Shown here: piece by piece, positions 22,132-34,100 of the stretch
Position numbering within the stretch: the first letter of the stretch is position 1
Layout of the letters: each line of letters starts with the position of its first letter
Source of the DNA: Heliocidaris erythrogramma
Taxonomy: Eukaryota; Echinodermata; Echinoidea; Camarodonta; Echinometridae
Direction of reading: 5' to 3'
DNA: 64,000 nt
Assembly: GCA_025617745.1 (NCBI GenBank)
Contig: CM046856.1
Location: 35,954,208-36,018,207, forward strand
Translations under genes and position numbers: made by a program
Notes under the pieces: generated by a model
What the model was told of the DNA's origin: nothing
Database searches by the model: none
The model's input: the letters and a program-made list of their open reading frames with translations, nothing else

Positions 22132-25100
22132 GTATGTGCCTATTTCTTTTTTTTCTCAGTGTGCATTGTGTTGATCAGAGAAGTGATGAATGGCTAGGCC
22201 TATCGTGTCGGGGAGATTAATTGCCAGCGCCTCGCTCGTAGCGTAGCTGTACTACTTGTACTGTAGGGACACGTACTGATGTAGCTTGGTTCATTCGCCG
22301 AATACCATTACCACGTTAGTTGTTACTTACATTACAAAAACATAATTAGGTGGTCTGTCGTAGTCGACAGACCACCTCTTAATTTCGTCAGAATTTTCTT
22401 TATTCTTTATTATTTATTTATTTTTATTTTTCCACCACTTTCTTGTTACCATGATGATTCCTCAATATCGGCTGAGTCAATTTTTGGCATTATCGTGAAA
22501 TAGTCCCCGCTTCAAAAAAATCTAAGTTTTTTTAGGATTAGGATTAGGGTTAGGGTTTAGGATTAGGGTTAGGTTTTAGGGTTAGGGTTAGGGTTTAGGA
22601 TTAGGATTAGGGTTAGGGTAGGGTTAGGATTAGGGTTAGGGTTAGGGTTAGGGTATGGTGGGGACTATATCACGATTATGCCAGTATAATTAAAATGGGC
22701 ATAATCGTGATATAGTCCCCACCATACCCTAACCCTAACCCTAACCCTAATCCTAAACCCTACCCTAACCCTAATCCTAATCCTAAACCCTAACCCTAAA
22801 ACCTAACCCTAATCCTAAACCCTAACCCTAATCCTAATCCTAAAAAAACTTAGATTTTTTTGAAGCGGGGACTATTTCACGATAATGTCCAATTTTTATC
22901 AAAATCTCTACAGTCATGAGGACATATCAGATCAAGCTCGGGCATCTATTTCAAGGTCATCAGGTCATCGTGACGTCATCCAGGCGCCATTTTGTGAAAT
23001 CACATTATCAATCATATCTTCATAACGAGTCATCAAAAATAAACCATATTTGACACACATGAACTTCAGGTCAAGGGTCAACATAAAATGTCATCAAAAT
23101 CCTTGCGCGCATCATGACGCGCACGTACGCGCGCGTCAAAATTTAAAAATGCTCCAAATCACTATTTAATCAAATTAGAGTACGGTTCAGGACATTTTAA
23201 GCATTTCAAAATTTTCTGTCCGTGTGTGTCCGCGCGCGCACAGCGCGTAGAGAACGTAAAAACGCCGTTTTTTCGCATGTTTCAGCTTCCTGATATTATT
23301 TTCCAACTATTTACAGTCATTCTCGACCTTCCATAATGTCGTACGCGCGCGTCAAACTTTCAAATTCGTGCGCACGTCAATGGTCATTCTAATGTAAAAA
23401 GTGGTAAAAACATGCCCATCTAGAATTCGCCATAGCTCGTCAGAATGTGCCGAAACCCCCAAATTTCTTTACATATTCTGGAAGCCTATGAGTTGTAGAT
23501 TTGAATTCATGCAGAATTTTTGCCAATCGCATGTTCCCACGTCATCATATTTGCATATGAACTCAAAAATATGATTTTGGAAAAAATGACGTCATCATTT
23601 TTGTATTCATTTGATAATATTTCAGTAATAAGTGGTCGATTTTCTTCCAAATTTTGATATGTTATAGCTGAGACAATTCTCTACGAGATCAGTCACCACC
23701 ATTTTTCATTTTGATGACGTCATCACAGTGAAATTTTCAATCAAAGATGCCATGTCAGAATTTTCCCTATTTGCGTGTTATGTCTATGGAAGATGCCTTT
23801 TTTCGAATCATGAATCTACATGACATTCTTCTCTGAGCAGTATCTCAGTTATTTTTGGTCTATTTCCTTCGAGATTTTAATATGTTGTAGCTGAGACTAT
23901 AAGCTTTTATAAGTGTGGTCTCCAATTTTTGATCAGAAGTCGGGATCATGCCCAATTTTTTACTACAAAATGGGATTTGAGAATCCCGTTTTTCGCTTAC
24001 GTGTTATCTCTATGGGAAATATTTTGGTATATTGGTCAAAGCACTTGCCTCCCATTCCGGTGACCCAGGTTCGATCCCCGGTGGGTCCATAAATTTTTTT
24101 TTTTTTTTTTTTGCTTCTTTTTGCCCTTCATGTTACCATCCTTTTCGACTATTATAACATAAACAATCACAAACCATGTAATAAAATGCCTTATTTTGCA
24201 TGTTATGTCGATTAGAAAGTAGTGTGCAGTAGTTTGTGTACAACCCAATGGAAATTTTGATTCCCTGTCGTGTATTACAACTATTTCTCAAAATTGGCTT
24301 AGTCACTTATCTTAAATTATCATTCATCTTCATCATCATAATCATCACCATTATCATCATCACCATAATCATTTTACAATGACCGTTTCACACATTTTTG
24401 CTACATTCCTGTCCTGAAGAAGCATCTCCATTCGTGGCATTCTTGACTTCCTATCTTCAGTTTAGTATTTCCCCATTATTATGATCATCCTGATTACAAT
24501 CATGATCATACAAATTGAAAGACAGACCACCTAATTCGTCCTCATGACGAATTAAATTCTAGTTGTACTTGTGTGTGTAGCAGAGAACTATTAGGTTGAC
24601 AAAAATTTATGGCTTTTGTCCATATCGTGTAGATGCAGCTTAGTTGTCAATGAAAATCCACAATTCAGAGATTTTATTATGTCACTGATTATTAATATTA
24701 ATGTTTTTTAATTAAACTAAAAGATTTTTTTTTTTACTTATTATATTTGTACAGTACATTACATTTACAGTGCAAAATTCAACCATACACGTTAGAGGAG
24801 TTTTAAGGCTAAGTTAAAGGGGAATTAACCCCCAAAACAGTGCTTATAAAAAAGTTATATTTTAATTTTTTTTTCAAAGTCAAAGATGTTTACTATTCCT
24901 TGTCCTACGTAGTTTTGCATTAAAATATATAAGATGGATATAAATCAAGATTTTCTCAGCAAGATTTATCGTCTGCTAGCGATACCCGGGGCTGCCATTT
25001 TCTTAATGTGTGCATATAAAGATATTTTTAATCCGAATGCAAAAATCAGCAGTTTTTTTTTTTTTAACTCGACATGTAACTTGTATGGATGGGACTACAC

Positions 25101-28100
25101 ATGCATTGTAAGTATTGTGTAGTCCCATATATATAAGTTACAAATGCAAGGTAAAAAAAAATGCAGATTTTTGTCTTTTTTTTCTCTTTTTTACTCATTC
25201 AATTTGTACAATCTTAGTTGATCCTGGATGGTAACCCCTATAGCAAATTCGGAGGGTGGGCTGCATGGGTCAAATTATGTGAGAAATGGTGTTTAATAGT
25301 GTTAATTCTCCTTTAAAAAGTTTATTTCATTTCCAGTAACACAAAGGAGTAAGAAATTGAAAATAACAGAAAATACCATAAAATGAAGTATAATCACTGA
25401 CAGTGAGTCAGAACCCCCCCCCCCCCCCCAGGGAATTTTTGTGGTTCATATTGGAGACAAATAGACCATCTGTGATCAGAAGCATGAAATTATTCAAAGC
25501 CAAAGAATATAGGCCTACCGTGGATGAAGTAAAAAATAATCTAGTTCCGTTGCCACGCATGCCAGTTGGATTGAAACCGTGTAGAATAATAATGATAATG
25601 AAGTCTTCTACAGTGCTGGCATTTATGGTGCTTGCTCCAAAATATAAATACATAATTCAGTTGAATTTTGTGGGTGCACTGCATGTGGTATGCATAGGCG
25701 TAGCCAGGGGGCACCCCCCCCCCCCCAATTCAGCCCCTTTTAAAAAATAAAAAAAAACTACAGAAAAAAACGGGGGAAGTGAGAGAAAAAAAACTTTAAA
25801 AGGCGCTACGAGCCGTTATCTTTAAATCAATACTTGCTAAAACGTCAGAGCTTCGTGCGGGAGGTATATAAATAGTGACACACTCAAATAGGTTTATAAA
25901 TTATTAATGTATTTTTAATGAATTTTTGTCTTTATTTTTCTGTTACCAGATGCTGTGGCTCCAGAAAAAATAGCAGCCAGTGACCCGGCAAGCAACAATC
26001 TCAAAGTTCTTTCAGTAAGTTTGACATTCACCTTGTATTCAGGCAATCTTCAGTCTGAGGAGAGAAAATCAAGATTAATGTAAATATGTGACCCGCCGTC
26101 TCAAAACCTACAATAAGTCGCACGGACCACAACGTAGCAAACAGCCCAAAATAGTAAATTTGCTTGGATCAGTCGATTTTCTGTTTTTGTTAGAGATGGG
26201 TAGTTTCATTATCATTCTATCATGTCTCAAGTTTGTGAGTCGTAATTCGACTTAGAAATATGTTTTTGGGGCATTTTAAAATGACTCCTTTTTTTCACCT
26301 GTCCAGCTAATGAATGTTTGGAGAGCTTTTGTAATACTTTCATTCAATGCCAAATTACTACTTTATCTCTAAAGGTATTAAATTGATTTTTGGAGTGAGT
26401 AATGAATAGGTCCTCCTTGAGCAGCGTGCCAAAATTCAGCCTAATCTAATAATCCCTTCATACCGGTTGCTATGGCCATTTGAATATGCAGTTTTACTTG
26501 GGCGCACACAGAGAGTGAAGGTTTAGCACTCTTTTGTTCCGAACTTAAATGGCAATTTTCTCTGAATAGGAGTTATTGATTGCTGGTTACATACTGATTC
26601 TAAATGTGATATTTAAAGGTGTTATCATTGAGTAAACTAGGAAAGTGATATACCACTGGAAAGCTGAGAATCTCTACTTTCGGAAAATGTATAAAACAAA
26701 AATAATAATTTTGGCGACTTTTTGTAGGTTTTGAGGCGTCGGGTCACGTATATAATCCCATTTTTACCTAGGGAAAGTAGGCTAAAAGTCAATTAGCAAA
26801 TACTGGACATTTTCACAATCCCCCACCCCCCCCCCACTCTTTTCTAAATTCAGTTATACCTGAAGAGAGACCCAAAGATTCACCCTATTTGAAGAAAAGA
26901 AAACAACCTAAATGTACGTGACGGGTCTGTTCACAAAGTTGGGCACCTTTTGAGACATTTTTTTCTTTAATCCCCTGTAATTCGATGAAAAAGTCTAGTT
27001 AGAATTTTCTTACTTGGCCATTCTATCTCTGGTGAAAATAAAAAGCATCTGAGAATCATAAACATGTTGTCCCACAATGTATTTTAGAAATAATTATGAA
27101 AAACCAGCGTGTGGATGTAACCGGACATTGTGTCCGTGTTACATCCGCAAAGTCTCATTTTGAGACATAACGGCACATCCATAATGCTCTTGATGATAAG
27201 GATTTGCCTGGTTACTTTAGGCTCTCTATTTAATTCAATGCAACAACAACTGCAATGAGAGTATACCGACTTCAAGAGTTATTGATGAAAGTTGCAGATA
27301 TTCTTTGGTGTCCCGTTCATCCACAATTTGTGACATTTGATTGGAAACCGTTACACCCACAACATTCATGATAAACTCAGGGAAGATGGTTATTCTTTGG
27401 TTAAAAGTTTTGCTTCATTAAGTCAGCACCATAACACATTGTACCCATTAGGATTTAGCTATGTAAGGTATCATGCATGTAGATATGCTGGTAATCTAAA
27501 AAAAAGTGGTTGTGGATGTAACATGGGACACCAGTATGTTTTTGTCAATATTTTGAAAATGCCTCTCAAAACAATTTGTCTTGTGTTCTTCAAAAGCTTC
27601 CTGGAGGCACCAAGTACATTCATATAAAAGAACTTAATGGTGTAAGTCATAGTGTTAAAACTACAATGTTTTTACGATAAAATATCACGTTTTGGTGCCC
27701 CAACTTTGTGAACAGACATCATTCATGGAGTGATTTCAATAAACCAGTTCGTGATTACAGTTTGCGCATACATTTGCAGATAAAGGTTATTTGTACAGGG
27801 TACAATTGAGCTTTATACATTGTCATTTTGTGCACTCCGTGATGCAGGCGCCAGTATGATTTTACATCTTACACAAGTATAGTGGAACCTTGTTATAAAG
27901 AACTCTGTTATAAAAAAACTCATCATAACAAGGTCATTTTACCGGTCCCACTTCTTTGTATTCTATTGTTTTTTAGCCCTGATATAACAAGGTTTCGATA
28001 TAGAGAGGTACTTTCCTTGATCTCAAGGAGTTTGTTATTTAACGATCGAGGTTCCACCGTAGCGCGTTCACCAAAATAAATGCATGTTCGCGTACAAATT

Positions 28101-31100
28101 GGGGTCATTTAACCCTTTCAGGACAGAAATTTTTTAAGGGCTAAATTGATCACATTTTGTTCTTCAAATTGGCAACAATATTACTTTCATTTTAGTGCTA
28201 TATGGTTCTAGTAAGGTGTAATGTCTTTGAAAACAATGTACATGGTGAGGTATTTTGTCGAAAAGTTTGAAAAATTGCCAATTTGATAAAAACAATGATT
28301 TTTGAACCTTTTAAGGTGTTGCCAATTTAAGGATTTTAAAGCTTATTCTTGTTCTTAAAATTCCTGGCATCAAACGCAATATGGTCATGCGACAGTGTGT
28401 GCAGAAATTTTTGCTCTTTCTACTCATGCATCTGGTATATTTTTTAGAGCTCTGAATCAAAAGTAATTGAGCCAAACCATAAAAATGTGGTCAATTGTCA
28501 CAAAAGGGTTAAGGGTCTTTTGTATCATGTACTAATTATGAACTGGCTTAACGGTATTGAATTGTGAATTCTTGTATTATAGGACCTGGGAACCAAAACG
28601 GCAACAAACAACGAGCAACTCCTTCAGATGGCAGACACCATTTTCCTAGCCACCAAGCCAAATATTGTTGGGAAGGTACTAAAGGAGATCTCCCCGTATG
28701 TCAAGAAAGATCATCTCTTTGTATCGCTAGCAGCAGGCATCTCGTTAGACTACCTCCAAAGTGTAAGTTCTCTCTTAATTTGAAGACTGTATAGTTTTGG
28801 TAAGCTATTCCCAATACTCTCACTCGGATTTCTTTAATTTGAGATGATAATAGCATGATAATGGGCAAGACCAATCTATTTCGTCTCACACGTTACAGAC
28901 CACATCATATATTTTAATATATCTGATGAGTGATGACGGTATCAAGCTTACAGCCCTCTTCGAGCTTGGATCAGACAAAATATCAAGTAAAGTCTTATTT
29001 TTATGTAAATTTATGTTCACAATACCATAATATGCGGTAACATACATATTTATGGGACTTATCGTGGCCTTGTCTAAATAGCACTTCAAAGCTGCTGTGA
29101 TTTTTTTTCTTCTTCCGTAAGTGGAATATTTAACAAATTAGGGCTTGAAAAATAATTTAGATTCCCATGTGCATCCAATGTTTCCAAAAGCAAGGGAGTG
29201 CTGTGTATGCATGCACCAGCTTTTGAAGAACTGCCCCATAAGGAAAATCAATCACTATTTCTAATTCTGCATCTTAGTATGTCAAAAGTATGTCTTTAAG
29301 CTGTTGCTGATTGAATTCTCCCCATTCCCTTGTGCATCCAATGTTTCCAAAAGCAAGGGAGTGCTGTGTATGCATGCACCAGCTTTTGAAGAGCTGCCCC
29401 ATAAGGAAAATCAATCACTATTTCTAATTCTGCATCTTAGTATGTCACAAGTATGTCTTTAAGCTGTTGATGATTGAATTCTCCCCATTCCCTTGTGCTT
29501 AAAACAGGGACCGTTCAGTTAGAGTTTGTAATGGGTTAATAATATTCACTTTTCATCCTGTGCAGAGTTTACCGGAGGAGACGAGGGTGATCCGTGCCAT
29601 GCCCAACACGCCGTCCATCATCATGGAGGGAGCCACCATCTACTCGGTCGGTCAGAATGTCCGGGAGGGGGATGGCAAACTCTTCCAGTCATTGCTGTCA
29701 CAGCTTGGGATCTGCTTAGAAGGAGACGAGTCACTGATAGATGCAGCCATGGCTGTTAGTGGGTGTGGTCCTGCTTACGTAAGTGACATGAGCAGCGAAT
29801 TAGTGACCCTTTAGAACAGATCAGCTTTCATCAGCTGTAGCAACCTAATTGTGCTTATGGGTCAGCAATTTTCTAAGGGTTTTCTGCCACGATAGGGGGC
29901 GGGGGGGGGGGGGGGGGGGGGGGGGCTGCTTGAAAAATTAGAACTGAACTGATAGTGCAAAAGAGCATTACAGAGAGGAAGCTAAGTGATTTTAGCCGAA
30001 TAATCAGAAAAGAGGGCAGTATCAAAAGACAACCAAAGGGTATTGGCAGGACACCTTGGCACAAGACATGAAAGACACAAATGGAGGCAGGATTGCAGTG
30101 ACCATTAATCTGGCATTGGACAGGATAGCCTAGTGCCTTGAGAATGAATTGACCACAGAAGAAGGAGAAGAATAAATAAAGTAAATCATAGGAGTTGACT
30201 TTAAGAGAAAGGGGTAGGAATGCTGAGGTAAATGTCACAAAATGCATTTTCATGTTATATTATGACTGAATAAAACCTTGGGTTGGTATTCCGAAAAAAT
30301 TATTTCATCTTTATTCTGGTGAAATAATTGTCATAACAAGTCATGAAATTGCAACTTTCATTGGTGCTTGTGCAGATATCTTCACATACACAGACACCAA
30401 TGCGCAGTTAACATATAATGGCATGTCATAAACTTACATTTGTTAAGACTTGTTAAGATAGATCTGTCCCAAATTAAAGATTGAATCGTTTTTGGAGTAC
30501 CACCCTTGGTTGGAACCTGGGCTTCTTCTATTAAAAGCTATATCCAAATCATTTGTTTGTTCTTTTCCTCTTAACAGGCCTATGTAGCAATTGATGCTTT
30601 AGCAGATGGTGGAGTTAAGATGGGACTACCCAGAGATGTGGCTATTAAACTGAGTGCCCAGGCGTTATTGGTGAGTAGTGATAGCGACGTTCTCTTTTTT
30701 TATGTCTCCGTCCATCACCTTTTCGTTCTCGCGGTAACTTCAAAACCGTTTTTTTTTTTTTTTTATCAGTTTGTAACTTGGCCCATGTATGCATATGGGA
30801 GGGACGATGAACTGATTAGATTTTGGGGTCTCAAGGTCAAAGGTCATAGAGGTCATTATATACATAAAAATGGTTAGTTTTGGCAATAACTGAAGGACTG
30901 TTCGACAGATCAGCTTCTAAGTTGGCCCATGTTTGCATATGGGAGGGACGATGAACTGATTAGATTTTGGGCTCTCAAGGTAAAAGGTCAAAGGTCATAG
31001 AGGTCATTATATGCATAAAAATGGTTCGTTCTTGTGATAACTTAGGAACCGTTTAGCGGATCAGCTTCTAAGTTGGCCCATGTATTCATATGGCAGGGAT

Positions 31101-34100
31101 GAGGAACTGATTAGATTTTGGGGTCTCAAGGTCATAGGTCAAAGGTCACAGAGGTAATTATGTACCTAAAAATGGTTAGTTCTGGCAATAACTGAAGAAC
31201 TGTTTGACAGATCAGCTTCTAACATGGCCCATGTATGGAGGNNNNNNNNNNNNNNNNNNNNNNNNNNNNNNNNNNNNNNNNNNNNNNNNNNNNNNNNNNN
31301 NNNNNNNNNNNNNNNNNNNNNNNNNNNNNNNNNNNNNNNNNNNNNNNNNNNNNNNNNNNNNNNNNNNNNNNNNNNNNNNNNNNNNNNNNNNNNNNNNNNN
31401 NNNNNNNNNNNNNNNNNNNNNNNNNNNNNNNNNNNNNNNNNNNNNNNNNNNNNNNNNNNNNNNNNNNNNNNNNNNNNNNNNNNNNNNNNNNNNNNNNNNN
31501 NNNNNNNNNNNNNNNNNNNNNNNNNNNNNNNNNNNNNNNNNNNNNNNNNNNNNNNNNNNNNNNNNNNNNNNNNNNNNNNNNNNNNNNNNNNNNNNNNNNN
31601 NNNNNNNNNNNNNNNNNNNNNNNNNNNNNNNNNNNNNNNNNNNNNNNNNNNNNNNNNNNNNNNNNNNNNNNNNNNNNNNNNNNNNNNNNNNNNNNNNNNN
31701 NNNNNNNNNNNNNNNNNNNNNNNNNNNNNNNNNNNNNNNNNAAATAATAATTTTGGCGACTTTTTGTAGGTTTTGAGGCGTCGGCCTCTATATAATCCCA
31801 TTTTTTACCTAGGGAAAGTAGGAAAAGTCAATTAGCAAATACTGGACATTTTCACAATCCCCCACCCCCCCCCCCCCCCCTCTTTTCTAAATTTCATATA
31901 CCTGAAGAGAGACCCAAAGATTCACCCTATTTGAAGAAAAGAAAACAACCTAAATGTACGTGACGGGTCTGTTCACAAAGTTGGGCACCTTTTGAGACAT
32001 TTTTTTCTTTAATCCCCTGTAATTCGATGAAAAAGTCTAGTTAGAATTTTCTTACTTGGCCATTCTATCTCTGGTGAAAATAAAAAGCATCTGAGAATCA
32101 TAAACATGTTGTCCCACAATGTATTTTAAAATAATTATGAAAAACCACAACAACTGCAATGAGAGTATACCGACTTCAAGAGTTTATTGATGAAAGTTGC
32201 AGATATTCTTTGGTGTCCCGTTCATCCACAATTTGTGACATTTGATTGGAAACCGTTACACCCACAACATTCATGATAAACTCAGGGAAGATGGTTATTC
32301 TTTGGTTAAAAGTTTTGCTTCATTAAGTCAGCACCATAACACATTGTACCCATTAGGATTTAGCTATGTAAGGTATCATGCATGTAGATATGCTGGTAAT
32401 CTAAAAAAAAAGTGGTTGTGGATGTAACATGGGACACCAGTATGTTTTTGTCAATATTTTGAAAATGCCTCTCAAAACAATTTGTCTTGTGTTCTTCAAA
32501 AGCTTCCTGGAGGCACCAAGTACATTCATATAAAAGAACTTAATGGTGTAAGTCATAGTGTTAAAACTACAATGTTTTTACGATAAAATGTCACGTTTTG
32601 GTGCCCCAACTTTGTGAACAGACATCATTCATGGAGTGATTTCAATAAACCAGTTCGTGATTACAGTTTGCGCATACATTTGCAGATAAAGGTTATTTGT
32701 ACAGGGTACAATTGAGCTTTATACATTGTCATTTTGTGCACTCCGTGATGCAGGCGCCAGTATGATTTTACATCTTACACAAGTATAGTGGAACCTTGTT
32801 ATAAAGAACTCTGTTATAACAAACTCATCATAACAAGGTCATTTTACCGGTCCCACTTCTTTGTATTCTATTGTTTTTTAGCCCTGATATAAACAAGGTT
32901 TCGATATAGAGAGGTATTTTCCTTGATCTCAAGGAGTTTGTTATTTAACGATCGGGGTTCCACCGTAGCGCGTTCACCAAAATAAATGTTCGCGTACAAA
33001 TTGGGGTCATTTAACCCTTTCAGGACAGAAATTTTTTAAAGGCTAAATTGATCACATTTTGTTCTTCAAATTGGCAACAATATTACTTTCATTTTAGTGC
33101 TATATGGTTCTAGTAAGGTGTAATGTCTTTGAAAACAATGTACATGGTGAGGTATTTTGTCGAAAAGTTTGAAAAATTGCCAATTTGATAAAAACAATGA
33201 TTTTTGAACCTTTTAAGGTGTTGCCAATTTAAGGATTTTAAAGCTTATTCTTGTTCTTAAAATTCCTGGCATCAAACGCAATATGGTCATGCGACAGTGT
33301 GTGCAGAAATTTTTGCTCTTTCTACTCATGCATCTGGTATATTTTTTAGAGCTCTGAATCAAAAGTAATTGAGCCAAACCATAAAAATGTGGTCAATTGT
33401 CACAAAAGGGTTAAGGGTCTTTTGTATCATGTACTAATTATGAACTGGCTTAACGGTATTGAATTGTGAATTCTTGTATTATAGGACCTGGGAACCAAAA
33501 CGGCAACAAACAACGAGCAACTCCTTCAGATGGCAGACACCATTTTCCTAGCCACCAAGCCAAATATTGTTGGGAAGGTACTAAAGGAGATCTCCCCGTA
33601 TGTCAAGAAAGATCATCTCTTTGTATCGCTAGCAGCAGGCATCTCGTTAGACTACCTCCAAAGTGTAAGTTCTCTCTTAATTTGAAGACTGTATAGTTTT
33701 GGTAAGCTATTCCCAATACTCTCACTCGGATTTCTTTAATTTGAGATGATAATAGCATGATAATGGGCAAGACCAATCTATTTCGTCTCACACGTTACAG
33801 ACCACATCATATATTTTAGTATATCTGATGAGTGATGACGGTATCAAGCTTACAGCCCTCCTCGAGCTTGGATCGGACAAAATATCAAGTAAAGTCTTAT
33901 TTTTATGTAAATTTATGTTCACAATACCATAATATGCGGTAACATACATATTTATGGGACTTATCGTGGCCTTGTCTAAATAGCACTTCAAAGCTGCTGT
34001 GATTTTTTTTCTTCTTCCCGTAAGTGGAATATTTAACAAATTAGGGCTTGAAAAATAATTTAGATTCCCATGTGCATCCAATGTTTCCAAAAGCAAGGGA

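Larger units (their letters stand above)
22346..24534. mobile_element. 2.2-kb inverted-repeat element in intron 1
   Basis: Perfect 14-bp inverted ends TTAGGTGGTCTGTC and GACAGACCACCTAA. Next to the left end the same word is repeated inverted (a hairpin over 22348-22376); beyond the right end AATTCGTC and GACGAATT form another hairpin. Inside are the telomere-like palindrome (22488-22887), about 1 kb with several GACGTCATC words, and a tRNA-Gly-like sequence with a T tract. No coding region was seen, so it is non-autonomous if it is one element. Confidence 0.55.
26700..31241. repeat. Duplicated block, copy 1 (exons 3-5 of PYCR gene 1)
   Basis: Collinear and nearly identical with 31742-36140. 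It has about 110-140 extra bases near 27103-27240 (including a GGATGTAAC/GTTACATCC hairpin) and different homopolymer lengths. The end lies exactly at the N run. Confidence 0.9.

Noticed and set aside
22535-22850. True telomere or chromosome end
   Set aside because: The repeats are degenerate, palindromic and internal, with host exons on both sides.
29161-29486. CRISPR-like direct repeats
   Set aside because: Only two adjacent 163-bp units without spacers; a plain tandem duplication.
31204-31801. Open frames of 170-211 residues through the N run
   Set aside because: They consist of undetermined residues; the run is a scaffold gap.
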